DNA from: Actinomyces weissii
Lineage (GTDB): Bacteria > Actinomycetota > Actinomycetes > Actinomycetales > Actinomycetaceae
DNA length: 64,000 bases
Assembly: GCF_016598775.1 (NCBI RefSeq)
Contig: NZ_CP066802.1
Coordinates: forward strand, 2,232,001-2,296,000
Reading direction: 5' to 3'
The notes under the pieces were generated by a model. The model saw nothing but the letters and a program-made list of their open reading frames with translations, was not told where the DNA came from and made no database searches. Within the stretch, counting starts at the first letter, position 1; each line of letters starts with the position of its first letter. Position numbers and translations under genes: made by a program. This document shows, piece by piece, positions 21,390 to 29,676 of the stretch.

Positions 21390-22325
21390 TCAGGCACGCC
21401 CCCAGGGCTTCTGCACTCGACCAGTCGCGCCCTCCTCAGGGGCACGGTTAGGAACCACCATGACCGGGCAGACGGCGTGGGACAGGACCGCCTGGCTGGT
21501 GGATCCCAGCAGCAGCCCCGCGAAGCCGCCCCGGCCCCGGGAGCCGACCACCACCAGGTCCACCGCCGTGGAGAACTCAGCCATCAGCTCGGCTGCGTTG
21601 CCGTCCAGCGCGTGCTTGCGCACCTTGACACCAGGGTGGCCCTCCAGGGCCACGGCCACCGCCCGGTCCAGCCCACCGCGCACGTCAGCGAGCACCTGCT
21701 CCCGGTCGATCGCCGCAGGCAGCCAGGCCAGGGCCCCGGTGCCGGAGGCCAGCGGCACGGCAGCCACCGCCGTCAGCTCCGCCCCCCATACCTCCGCCTC
21801 CCGCACCGCCCAGCGCAGGGCCCGGCGGGCGGACTCGGAACCGTCTACACCTACCACGATGCGCCTGACCGGGGTGAAGTCCGCACCCTCCATGTGGCGC
21901 GGCACCACCACCGTGGGGCAGTGCGCGTGGGCTGGCAGCGCCGAGGAGACGGTCCCCAGCAGGCGGTCTGCGAAACCTCCCCCACCACGGGTGCCGACCA
22001 CCGCCATAGTGGCCTCGTCGGACAGGTCCACCAGCACCCCCGCCGGGTCGCCGGTCTCCAGGGAGCTGGTGACCTTGACCCCGGAGCCGACCGCCCGCTG
22101 GGCGGCCTCGTCGATCACCTTCTGGGCGCCGCCGCGGATCGCGGAGTCGTCCAGCGCGGCATAGCCGCCGTCGAGTGACGCGGTGGTGAAGGAGGGCAAG
22201 GAGTAGGCGCACAGCAGATGTACCCGCCAACCAGCCTTGGCCGCGCGCGCTACCGCCCAGTCCACCGCCTCAAGCGACTCGGGGGAGCCGTCCACCCCAA
22301 CGAGCACAACCTTGTCTTCAGCCAT
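21390..22325 (-). CDS. Universal stress protein with two USP domains
   Basis: A 311-residue protein of two tandem UspA domains (about 4-145 and 155-300). Both keep the nucleotide-binding pattern G-x2-G-x9-G-S/T: VVGTRGGGGFADRLLGTVSS in the first and VVGSRGRGGFAGLLLGSTSQ in the second, so it is of the ATP-binding type found in mycobacteria. Such proteins respond to hypoxia or nutrient stress, and the partner is unknown. AGGAGG lies nine bases before the ATG. It stands alone between tRNA-Arg and the NlpC/P60 gene. Confidence 0.93.
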   Translation of the reverse strand: MAEDKVVLVGVDGSPESLEAVDWAVARAAKAGWRVHLLCAYSLPSFTTASLDGGYAALDDSAIRGGAQKVIDEAAQRAVGSGVKVTSSLETGDPAGVLVDLSDEATMAVVGTRGGGGFADRLLGTVSSALPAHAHCPTVVVPRHMEGADFTPVRRIVVGVDGSESARRALRWAVREAEVWGAELTAVAAVPLASGTGALAWLPAAIDREQVLADVRGGLDRAVAVALEGHPGVKVRKHALDGNAAELMAEFSTAVDLVVVGSRGRGGFAGLLLGSTSQAVLSHAVCPVMVVPNRAPEEGATGRVQKPWGRA

Positions 22326-22471
22326 CGCACCGAACCTCCTGGTCCTAGAGAACCGATGACCTCATTGTGCCGTAGGCCTCAGCCATCCGGGTACGCTTCC
22401 AACCGGGATTCTTCACCAGATCACGAATCTGCCTGCGTGGGAGTGGACAAGCAGGACGTAGGTACAGCAAA

Positions 22472-22504
22472 AGGAGGCGGCCACCCTCCAGGTGACCGCC
22501 TCCT
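22472..22504 (-). terminator. Terminator after the NlpC/P60 gene
   Basis: AGGAGGCGG pairs with CCGCCTCCT, and an inner CACC/GGTG helix continues the stem. On the minus strand it is followed by TTTTGCTG, and it begins 18 bases past the stop codon. Confidence 0.8.
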
Positions 22505-22521
22505 GCTGACTCGGTGCCGTA

Positions 22522-23328
22522 TCAGCCGATACGCACGTAACTCGGGGAGTCGTAGACCGGGACCAGCGAGACCACGTCGCCCGGCTTGGGGGCGTGGATC
22601 ATCATGCCGTTGCCCGCGTAGATGCCCACGTGGTGGCCGTAGTAGACCAGGTCACCGGGCTGGGCCTCCGCAGCAGAGACGTGGGTGCCCGCGGCGCCCT
22701 GGGCCCAGGAGGTACGGGGCAGGGAGATGCCCGCCTGCTTGTAGACGAACTGCACCAGGCCGGAGCAGTCGAAGCCCGAGGGGCTGGAGCCGCCGTAGAC
22801 GTAGGGGGTGCCCAGGTACTGGGAGGCGATAGCCACGACGCTACTGCCCGCGGCGGAGGCCGGGACCTCGTAGGAGCGCGCGGCAGCCGGGGCGGCCTCG
22901 GACTGACGCTCGGAGCCTCCCGTCTGACCAGCAGTCCTGGACTCAGAGGCAGCCTCCTCACGCGCCTGCTCAGGCTCCTCCTCCTGAACGGCCTGGGGCT
23001 GGGGGGCGGGCGCAGCCTCAGCCACAGCCTCGGCGACGGCGGAGCCCTGCCACTGAGCGTCAGCGGCAACGGTCACGGCCTCGTTTACGGTGACAGCCTC
23101 ACGAACTGGGGCCGCAAGGGCGCCGATACCGGCCTCCAGGGAGCCAGCGGACTCACCGACCTCAGTAGCGGTCGAGGCGGCGACGGCGGCACCAGAGCCG
23201 ACCATCGCGATAGCCAGTCCGGAGGTGGCTGCGACGGCGAGGCCAAGGCGTGCGGAGGGTGCGACCTCCGACAGGGGGGTCAGGGCCCTGGTCGCCTTGC
23301 GGTGGCGTGCCTTTGTCGTGGCGGTCAT
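22522..23328 (-). CDS. Secreted NlpC/P60 peptidoglycan endopeptidase
   Basis: A 268-residue exported hydrolase. A basic N terminus and hydrophobic segment (about 28-52) form a signal peptide or anchor. A Glu/Ala/Pro-rich linker follows. The NlpC/P60 domain (about 165-268) has the catalytic Cys in FDCSGLVQFVYKQAG, the catalytic His in HHVGIYAGNG and a third polar residue at MIHAPKPG. Such enzymes cut stem peptides during cell separation. AGGAG lies seven bases before the ATG. The leader is long and lower in GC than its surroundings, which suggests control by RNA structure or a regulator, but I could not match a known riboswitch. Confidence 0.93.
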   Translation of the reverse strand: MTATTKARHRKATRALTPLSEVAPSARLGLAVAATSGLAIAMVGSGAAVAASTATEVGESAGSLEAGIGALAAPVREAVTVNEAVTVAADAQWQGSAVAEAVAEAAPAPQPQAVQEEEPEQAREEAASESRTAGQTGGSERQSEAAPAAARSYEVPASAAGSSVVAIASQYLGTPYVYGGSSPSGFDCSGLVQFVYKQAGISLPRTSWAQGAAGTHVSAAEAQPGDLVYYGHHVGIYAGNGMMIHAPKPGDVVSLVPVYDSPSYVRIG

Positions 23329-23775
23329 CTCTCATCTCCTTGCAGATTCTGCCGACTCGAGGTCTGACAAACGAACAACTGCAACCTACCTGGGACTTGA
23401 CCACCTTGTCATCGCGTAGTGACCCACATTGCGGTGACGCAGACCACATTTATGTAGCATCTCGGACTTCCGCACAGTTTCGCACAGGCCTGTTCGGCGG
23501 AGACTTTGCACCGTTCTAGCAAGGAAAACCAGACACAGGCAACCCAAAGCAAACATAAAGCCGCACAGGCACCCAGATGCTCTTGCAAGTACGTGCAAAC
23601 TGATACAGGCCGGTTTCCGCACCCCGAAACGATCACGAACCGTGCACGGCGCAGGCAGCAAGTCACATGAGGTCAGGCACAGAAGGGCAGGCGCAGGCGC
23701 AGACGGTCGTCAGCAGGCTGCTGCCCCGCGGCCAGCCCGTCTCCTGCCGCGCGGACCCGTAGCAGCCAGGCCGCC
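23329..23775. other. Long lower-GC region upstream of the NlpC/P60 gene
   Basis: No gene is credible here. The motif CGCACAG or CCGCAC recurs at about 23470, 23481, 23561 and 23617 (read as TGTGCGG on the minus strand), which could be repeated regulator sites. I searched for the core of the c-di-AMP (ydaO) riboswitch that precedes many actinobacterial cell-wall hydrolase genes and did not find it. Confidence 0.5.
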
Positions 23776-24447
23776 TCAGCGCTCCAGGAACAGGTGCCGC
23801 GCCAGGTCCGGTCGCAGGACCACCGGCTCGTCGTCGTCGACCGCCACCCGGACCCCCTGGCTCACCGGGCGCACCACCACCCGAGCCCCCACGACCACGC
23901 CAGCCTCCTCCAGCAGGGCCAGCAGCTCAGCGTCCGCCTGGATCGGCTCCCCCACCCGCTTGACCACCGCCGTGACCTCGCCGTCCCGGGAAGCCCGGTC
24001 CGCCGGCACCTCATTGTCGGAAGGGCCGGGGCGCAGGTCGTCACGCTGCGGGATCGGGTTGCCGAAGGGGTCGGTGTCCACCGCCTTGAGGATCTGGGCG
24101 AGCCGGTCCTCCACCTGCTCACTCATCACGTGCTCCCAGCGGCAGGCCTCCTCGTGGACCAGCCTGCGGTCCATCCCGATCACGTCCAGCAGCAGCCTTT
24201 CAGCAAGACGGTGCTTGCGGATCACCTCCGCCGCCCTACGCCGCCCCTCCTCCGTGAGCTCCAGCGCCCGGTCCTCACCGACCCGGATCAGGCCGTCACG
24301 CTCCATGCGGGCCACGGTCTGGGAGACGGTCGGGCCCGAGTGGTCCAGACGCTCCACGATCCTTGCGCGCAAAGGCAGAACGCCGTCCTCCTCCAGCTCG
24401 TAGACGGTCTTGAGGTACATCTCAGTGGTGTCAATGAGCTCACTCAT
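23776..24447 (-). CDS. ideR: DtxR/IdeR family iron-dependent repressor
   Basis: From the ATG at 24447 the protein has 223 residues. The N-terminal winged helix (LIDTTEMYLKTVYELEEDG, then SGPTVSQTVARMERDGL) and the dimer and metal domain (RKHRLAERLLLDVIG, HEEACRWEHVM) are close to C. diphtheriae DtxR, including Cys and His of ACRWEH, and FGNPIP follows. The C-terminal SH3-like domain is at about 145-223. With Fe2+ bound the family represses iron uptake. A ribosome binding site (GGGGGAG) lies five bases upstream. It follows the MFS gene by 112 bp on the same strand and may be co-transcribed. No consensus IdeR box was seen in this window. Confidence 0.93.
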   Translation of the reverse strand: MSELIDTTEMYLKTVYELEEDGVLPLRARIVERLDHSGPTVSQTVARMERDGLIRVGEDRALELTEEGRRRAAEVIRKHRLAERLLLDVIGMDRRLVHEEACRWEHVMSEQVEDRLAQILKAVDTDPFGNPIPQRDDLRPGPSDNEVPADRASRDGEVTAVVKRVGEPIQADAELLALLEEAGVVVGARVVVRPVSQGVRVAVDDDEPVVLRPDLARHLFLER

Positions 24448-24559
24448 CCGGGCTCCCCCTAACTCCTGCGCCGCACGCGCCGACCCCCGGCGCCAGCCCT
24501 GCCCCGGCGGGACTGCCAGGACGCGCACAGGATAGCCGGAAGGTCCAGCCCCCACGCGC

Positions 24560-25780
24560 TCAGACGCGGGTGCCGGAGCGCCGCAGCCACAGCCACGCCC
24601 CCGCCGCGACCAGCACAGCCGCCCAGCCACCCACCGCAATCCCCCACCGCGGCCCCCACATGTCACTCACCCAGCCGATCAGCGGCGCCCCCAACGGCGT
24701 CGCCCCCAGGAACGCCAGCATGTACAGGCTCAGCACCCGGCCCCGCACCTCCGGATCCGTGGTGAGCTGCACCGTCTGGTTGGCGGCCGTGAGCAGCGTG
24801 AGCATGGCCAGCCCCGTAGGCACCGTCATCGCCGCGAAGGACCAGAAGGTAGGCATCACGGACAGCAACAGGCTCATGAGCCCCAGCACCCCCGCCGCCA
24901 GCAGCACCATCCGCAGGTCCGGGGCGCGCCGTCGGGCCGCCACCAGCGCCCCCGCCAGGGAACCCACCGCGAACACGGATGAGACCGTCCCGTAGGCCTG
25001 GGACTGTAGGTCGAAGACGCTGCGGACCATGGCCGCCATCGTGAGCTGGTAGTTGAGCGTCAGCATGGACACCAGGAAGGCCACCACGATGATGACCCGC
25101 AGGTCCGGGCGCTGGCGCACATAGGACAGCCCCTCCCGGATCTGGCCCTTGGCACGGCTCGCGCGCGGCACCTCGCAGAGCTCGTCCACGCGCATCGCCA
25201 GCAAGGAGACGGTGGGGAACAGGAAGGACACGGCGTTGAGCAGGAACACCCACCCCGGCCCCACCCAGGCCACCGCCACCCCGGCAGCCGCCGGCCCCAG
25301 CAGGCGGGCGGCGTTGAAGGAGGCCGAGTTCAGGCCCACGGCGTTCGCCAGGTTGCTAGGCGGCACCATCCGGGCCACGAACACCTGCCGGGCCGGGGCG
25401 TCGTAGGCCGCCGCCACCCCCGTCAGCGCGGCCGCCAGGTAGACGTGCCACAGCTGGGCGTGCCCCAGCAGCACGTCCAGGGCCAGCGCACCGGAGACCG
25501 CCGCCAGCACCAGCTGGGTGACCAGCAGCAGCCTGCGGGAGTCCACCCGGTCAGCCACCACCCCGGCGTGGGCCGACAGGAACACCACCGGCAGGAACTG
25601 CAGGGCGGTGGTCAGTCCGGTGGCGGAGGCGGAGTCGTTGGTCAGGACCCGCAGCACCAGCCAGTCCTGGGCCACACGCTGCATCCAGGTGCCGGTGTTG
25701 GTGACCAGGGCGGCCAGGAACCAGATCCGGTAGTTGCGGATCGCCAAGGACTCGAACGTGCTATGCAGCAGCCTGAGCAA
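24560..25780 (-). CDS. MFS transporter, EntS/MFS_3-like exporter
   Basis: A 406-residue, 12-helix major facilitator. The start (FESLAIRNYRIWFLAALVTNTGTWMQRVAQDWLVL in the first 50 residues, in two helices) and ADRVDSRRLLL in the loop between helices 2 and 3 are typical of the MFS_3 (enterobactin-exporter-like) group. Adjacency to the iron repressor suggests siderophore or metal export, but this is inference, since many members export drugs. It uses a TTG start with GGGGGTG upstream. Confidence 0.85.
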   Translation of the reverse strand: MLRLLHSTFESLAIRNYRIWFLAALVTNTGTWMQRVAQDWLVLRVLTNDSASATGLTTALQFLPVVFLSAHAGVVADRVDSRRLLLVTQLVLAAVSGALALDVLLGHAQLWHVYLAAALTGVAAAYDAPARQVFVARMVPPSNLANAVGLNSASFNAARLLGPAAAGVAVAWVGPGWVFLLNAVSFLFPTVSLLAMRVDELCEVPRASRAKGQIREGLSYVRQRPDLRVIIVVAFLVSMLTLNYQLTMAAMVRSVFDLQSQAYGTVSSVFAVGSLAGALVAARRRAPDLRMVLLAAGVLGLMSLLLSVMPTFWSFAAMTVPTGLAMLTLLTAANQTVQLTTDPEVRGRVLSLYMLAFLGATPLGAPLIGWVSDMWGPRWGIAVGGWAAVLVAAGAWLWLRRSGTRV

Positions 25781-26014
25781 CCGGCACCCCCTGTCAACCT
25801 CCTACGTCTCGCGCTCTGCGGCCTCCGAGCGGCGGCCACCAGTGACGGCCAGCGGGGCCGTGGCCACGGGCCTGCCGACGACGTCGACCTGGCCCGTCTC
25901 AGCCAGGCCAGAGCCGTCTGCGCCGTCCCCGACCCCGGCCTACGCCGTCACTACCTGCCTGCTGCCGCCCGTCTCCGGCCCCGGCAGCACCCTATACCCA
26001 GCGGGTCAGCAGAA

Positions 26015-26057
26015 GCAGGGGCGGGCCCGGTCCTGAGGAACCCGGGCCCGCCCCTGC
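26015..26057 (-). terminator. Terminator after the purine permease gene
   Basis: GCAGGGGCGGGCCCGG (26015-26030) pairs perfectly with 26042-26057 around an 11-base loop. It lies 156 bp past the stop of the permease gene, beyond the tandem array. Confidence 0.7.
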
Positions 26058-26098
26058 CTTGCGGTGCGCTTGTCCTGCCCTTCACCCGCCCCTACCTA

Positions 26099-26176
26099 CC
26101 GGTCTCGCGGTACATATGTCCCGGTCTCGCGGTACATATGTCCCGGTCTCGCGGTACATATGTCCCGGTCTCGCGG
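26099..26176. repeat. 22-bp tandem array, locus A (3.5 identical units)
   Basis: Units start at 26099, 26121, 26143 and 26165 (partial). Each is CCGGTCTCGCGG followed by TACATATGTC, with no difference between copies. The same unit recurs at 38262-38345 and 46600-46656. There are no spacers, so it is not a CRISPR. The identity of the copies suggests recent expansion. It lies 36 bp past the permease stop. Confidence 0.9.
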
Positions 26177-26212
26177 TGAGGGAGGGGGTTGTTAGGAGGG
26201 GGTGAGGTGGGG

Positions 26213-27688
26213 TCAGCCGATGCCGAGGATCTCCTTGATCGGCGTCAGCGTGAAGTAGACGATGAACAGCAAGGAGGAGACCCACATCAGCGGGTGGATG
26301 GCCTTGGCCCTCCCCTGCGCCAGCTGGATCACCAGGTAGGCCACGAAGCCCGCGCCGATCCCGTTGGTGATCGAGTAGGAGAAAGGCATCATGATGATCG
26401 TGACGAAGGCTGGCAGGGCGACCTCCGGGGCCTTCCAGTCAATCTCCGTAACCTGCGTCATCATCAGGAAGCCCACCACCACCAGGGCCGGGGTGGCCGC
26501 CTCGTAAGGCACCATCGAGACCACCGGGGCGATAAACATGCTCAGCAGGAACAGCAGGCCGGTGACCACCGAGGCCAGGCCCGTGCGCGCCCCCTCACCC
26601 ACGCCCGCCGCGGACTCGATGTAGGAGGTGTTGGAGGAGACCCCGCCAGCACCACCGGCGATCGCCGCCAGGGAGTCCACCACCAGGATCTCCCGGGTTC
26701 GCGGCGGGTTGCCCCGCTCGTCAAGCAGGTCACCCTCGGAGCCGATGGCCACCATCGTGCCCATGGTGTCAAAGAAGTCAGCCAGCAGCAGGGAGAAGAC
26801 CAGCAGCACGACGCTGACCACCCCCACCTTCTCCACCGATCCCAGCAGGTTGAAGTGCCCCAGGGTGGCCAGGCTGGGCAGCTCTACCGGTGAGCCCTGC
26901 AAGGAAGGAACCGACAGCGACCAGCCCGTCAGGTTCACCGGGCCGCGCTCCGGGTCGTCGTTGAAGGCCCCCAGGTGTAGGACCGCCTCGATAAGCGCCG
27001 CCAGCAAGGTGGAGGTGATGATGCCGATCAGGATCGCCCCCTTCACCCGGCGCACGTGCAGCACCAGGATCAGGAACAGCCCCAGCAGGAACACCAGCAC
27101 CGGCCAGCCCTGGAGGCTGCCGCCCAGGCCCAGCTCCAGGGGCGTGCCGCCCGGGCGCACCACCTTGGCGTCCACCAGTCCGATCAGCGCGATGAACAGG
27201 CCGATGCCCACCGAGATCGCCGTCTTCAGGTAGGCGGGGACCGCCTTGAACACCGCCTCCCGGAAGCCCGTCAGCACCAGCACCAGGATGATGACGCCCT
27301 CGATCACGATCAGGCCCATGGCGTCGGCGTAGGTCATGCCCTGGGTCCCAGCGATCGTGTAGGCGATCATGGCGTTGATGCCCAGACCGGCCGCCAGCGC
27401 CATCGGGAACCTCGCCACCACGCCCATGAGGATGGTCATGACACCCGCTATGAAGGCGGTGCCGGCGGCGATCTGCTCCGTGGTACCCAAGGGGGCGACC
27501 CCGTCGTGAGGAGTGGACAGGATCAGCGGGTTCAGCACGAGGATGTACGCCATCGTGAAGAAGGTGACGAATCCGCCACGGACCTCACGGGCGAGTGTGG
27601 AGCCACGCTCCGAGATGTGGAAGAAACGGTCCAGGGCGGGGAACCTAGCCTCCGCCGTGGTCGTGCGAGAAGGAGAAGTGTTACTCAC
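26213..27688 (-). CDS. NCS2-family purine permease (AzgA/PbuG-like)
   Basis: A 491-residue membrane protein of the AzgA-like branch of NCS2 permeases, which import adenine, guanine or hypoxanthine with protons. Typical landmarks: EVRGGFVTFFTMAYILVLNP near residues 38-57, GLGINAMIAYTIAG in the region after helix 3, and FDTMGTMVAIGSEGDL followed by SSNTSYIESAAGVGEGARTG, the substrate-site region of this branch. The GTG start has no obvious ribosome binding site. The 3' end is followed by the 22-bp array and then a strong hairpin. Confidence 0.92.
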   Translation of the reverse strand: MSNTSPSRTTTAEARFPALDRFFHISERGSTLAREVRGGFVTFFTMAYILVLNPLILSTPHDGVAPLGTTEQIAAGTAFIAGVMTILMGVVARFPMALAAGLGINAMIAYTIAGTQGMTYADAMGLIVIEGVIILVLVLTGFREAVFKAVPAYLKTAISVGIGLFIALIGLVDAKVVRPGGTPLELGLGGSLQGWPVLVFLLGLFLILVLHVRRVKGAILIGIITSTLLAALIEAVLHLGAFNDDPERGPVNLTGWSLSVPSLQGSPVELPSLATLGHFNLLGSVEKVGVVSVVLLVFSLLLADFFDTMGTMVAIGSEGDLLDERGNPPRTREILVVDSLAAIAGGAGGVSSNTSYIESAAGVGEGARTGLASVVTGLLFLLSMFIAPVVSMVPYEAATPALVVVGFLMMTQVTEIDWKAPEVALPAFVTIIMMPFSYSITNGIGAGFVAYLVIQLAQGRAKAIHPLMWVSSLLFIVYFTLTPIKEILGIG

Positions 27689-27788
27689 GACACTATGCTG
27701 CCAGACATCTTGTGACCAGCCTGAAACGCGGCGCGTACCAGTCTGGGACCCGCTGCCAGGCGCGCGGCCCGGGCGCGGCGCGTCAGGC

Positions 27789-29393
27789 TCAGCGGGTCGG
27801 TAGGGAGGACTCCAGGTCCGCGAGCGCCTTGGCGGCCGCCTCGGGGTCGCTGGCCCGACGGCGGGCCTGGGCCGCGTCCGCTACCGCCTGCGGCAGCTCC
27901 AGCAGCAGCCGAGGGTGCTCCTGCGGCTCCGCCGTAGCAGGGCTGGCAGCGTCGGCACCGGTCTGCGCGACCGGCTGGTCCGCAGCAGGCTCCGGGGCGA
28001 CGACGGCGACGGCGTCCTGGCTGGTATCGGCGGTCTGCGGCTCCTGGACCGGTGGTGCAGAGGCCTCCGGGGCCTCTGCACCTGCCTCAGACCGGTCCTC
28101 GACCTGGTCCTCAACCTGCGCCTGCGGGGAGGTGGCCGGTGCGCCGCCACCCTGGCCCCGGCGTCGGCCCCGGGCCGGGCGGGGGGCCGCTGGCTCCTGC
28201 TCGCTGGCGGCCTCCGCAGGGGGCTCCTCCTGGGTAGACGCAGCCGGTGCCGCCGTCTTCGTCCTAGCGGCCGACCTGGAGCGGGTGACCCGCCTGGCCT
28301 TGGCCCCGCCCTTGGGCTTCGTAGGCGCTGAGGACGCTGGGGCACCGTCCCCGACCTGCTCCCCGGCTTCCTCCTGCTCCGGGGCGTTGGCCGGGGCAGG
28401 TGCGGCAGCCGGGTCCTCCCGCGGCTCCGACGCCGTAGCCCCGTCCGCCTCCCGCTGGTCCGCCACCTGGGGCACTGAGCTCTCCTGGGCTGCAGCGGCG
28501 TCCCGCTCAGCGGCCTGCTGCTCCTCCAGGGTCACGCCCGCGCGCAGGTCCAGGCCGTCAGTGGCCACCGCCTCCAGGGCCGCCTCGTCCAGCCGGGAGG
28601 GGGTGACCGGCCACTCGGGACCCTGGTCGGGCAGGTCGGTCTCCGAGTGCGCCCCACAGCCGTGGTCCAGGGAGACCACCGTGCCGTCGTCGGCGGCCCA
28701 CTCGTTGGCGCAGACCCCGAAGACGTTGCGCATCGGCCCGGACATGGGCAGGAAGAAGCCGCAGGTGGAGCAGGTGGCGTGGGCCTTGCGCACCCCCTCG
28801 GCCTCCGGGCCGTGCTCGCCGTCGTACCACCGCTGGGCGGCCCGCTGGATGCCCTCGGCGCTCAGCACGCGGGGCCGCCCCAGGTCCAGGACGTCCAGGG
28901 CGACGGCGTCGGCGTCCTCCCCCGTGGCCTCCCAGCCGGGCTCCAGGCGCTCGTCGGTCTCCCGCCTGGGCAGGCGGTCCGAACGGCTCACGTCCCCCGG
29001 CTGCAGGCGGTCCTCCCACGGCACCCAGGCGGGGGCCAGCAGCGCCTCCTCCCCCGGCAGCAGCTCCATCTCACAGATCGTGGCGGTACGGCCGCGCGGC
29101 GGGCGGGTCATGGTCACGGCCCAGCGCCAGCCCCGGTAACCAGAGAGGTTGCACTCGAACAGGTGGGTGACCAGCCGCTCCTGGGAGCCCTTGGAGGCGG
29201 CGAACAGGCCGACCGAGAGGGGCTCGGTGATCTCCCCCAGGGCCTGGCGTGCCAGCTCGACGGCGGCGGCCGAGGTCAGGGTCTTGTCCTTGGCGGCGGC
29301 CGCACGCTCAGCCGGGGTGGGCAGGGAGCCGGGGCGTTCGATGCCCGGGGTCCTTGCGTCTGAGGTCGGCTTCTGCGTGGCGGTGTCAGTCAC
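27789..29393 (-). CDS. DUF3027-domain protein with long low-complexity tail
   Basis: A 534-residue actinobacterial protein. Residues about 35-280 are the conserved DUF3027 part: ARQALGEITEP, HLFECNLSGYRGWRWAV, a GEEALLAPAWVPWEDRL block, and a Cys-containing segment (CSTCGFFLP, then FGVCANEWAADDG and DHGCGAHSE) that could bind a metal. The remaining half is Ala/Pro/Glu/Arg-rich and disordered. The gene is usually found near the XPB helicase and its associated protein, as here, but its function is unknown. A -10 element (TACACT) six bases before the GTG points to a leaderless start. Confidence 0.9.
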   Translation of the reverse strand: MTDTATQKPTSDARTPGIERPGSLPTPAERAAAAKDKTLTSAAAVELARQALGEITEPLSVGLFAASKGSQERLVTHLFECNLSGYRGWRWAVTMTRPPRGRTATICEMELLPGEEALLAPAWVPWEDRLQPGDVSRSDRLPRRETDERLEPGWEATGEDADAVALDVLDLGRPRVLSAEGIQRAAQRWYDGEHGPEAEGVRKAHATCSTCGFFLPMSGPMRNVFGVCANEWAADDGTVVSLDHGCGAHSETDLPDQGPEWPVTPSRLDEAALEAVATDGLDLRAGVTLEEQQAAERDAAAAQESSVPQVADQREADGATASEPREDPAAAPAPANAPEQEEAGEQVGDGAPASSAPTKPKGGAKARRVTRSRSAARTKTAAPAASTQEEPPAEAASEQEPAAPRPARGRRRGQGGGAPATSPQAQVEDQVEDRSEAGAEAPEASAPPVQEPQTADTSQDAVAVVAPEPAADQPVAQTGADAASPATAEPQEHPRLLLELPQAVADAAQARRRASDPEAAAKALADLESSLPTR

Positions 29394-29399
29394 CCGCCC

Positions 29400-29405
29400 A
29401 GTGTA
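29400..29405 (-). promoter_or_regulatory. -10 element of a probable leaderless DUF3027 transcript
   Basis: TACACT on the minus strand, six bases (GGGCGG) before the GTG at 29393. Confidence 0.5.
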
Positions 29406-29676
29406 CGGGGCGACGACGACGTGGCCCGCACCCAGCGCAGCCGACCAGGAACCGTCAGCCTTGACGAGGTGTGAGCGCGGCGTCCTCCGGCCCGGTGCTG
29501 ACCGATCCCGGTACTGCCCGGGCGCGGAGCTGTCCGGGCGTGGTGGAGAGGGGCCACCGCCAAGGCCGCGAGCGGGCAGGCGCTGGCGCGTATACCACCA
29601 GCCCCGGAACCGGCAGCGCGGCCGGTCACGGGCCCTCTGGGGGCGGGCTCATCAGAGGCGCTGGCCGAGTACAGGC

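Larger units (their letters stand above)
25781..26212. other. Intergenic region between MFS and purine permease genes
   Basis: These 432 bases hold the terminator hairpin (26015-26057) and the 22-bp tandem array (26099-26176). I see no gene in the rest; reading frames across the array are spurious. Confidence 0.6.

Noticed and set aside
23329..23640. c-di-AMP (ydaO) riboswitch before the NlpC/P60 gene
   Set aside because: Expected from the gene type, but the conserved core was not found on the minus strand.
24448..24559. IdeR box controlling the MFS-ideR genes
   Set aside because: No sequence resembling the TTAGGTTAGGCTAACCTAA consensus was found here or before the MFS gene.
26099..26176. 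CRISPR or plasmid-iteron array
   Set aside because: No spacers separate the 22-bp units, and there is no replication or cas gene nearby.
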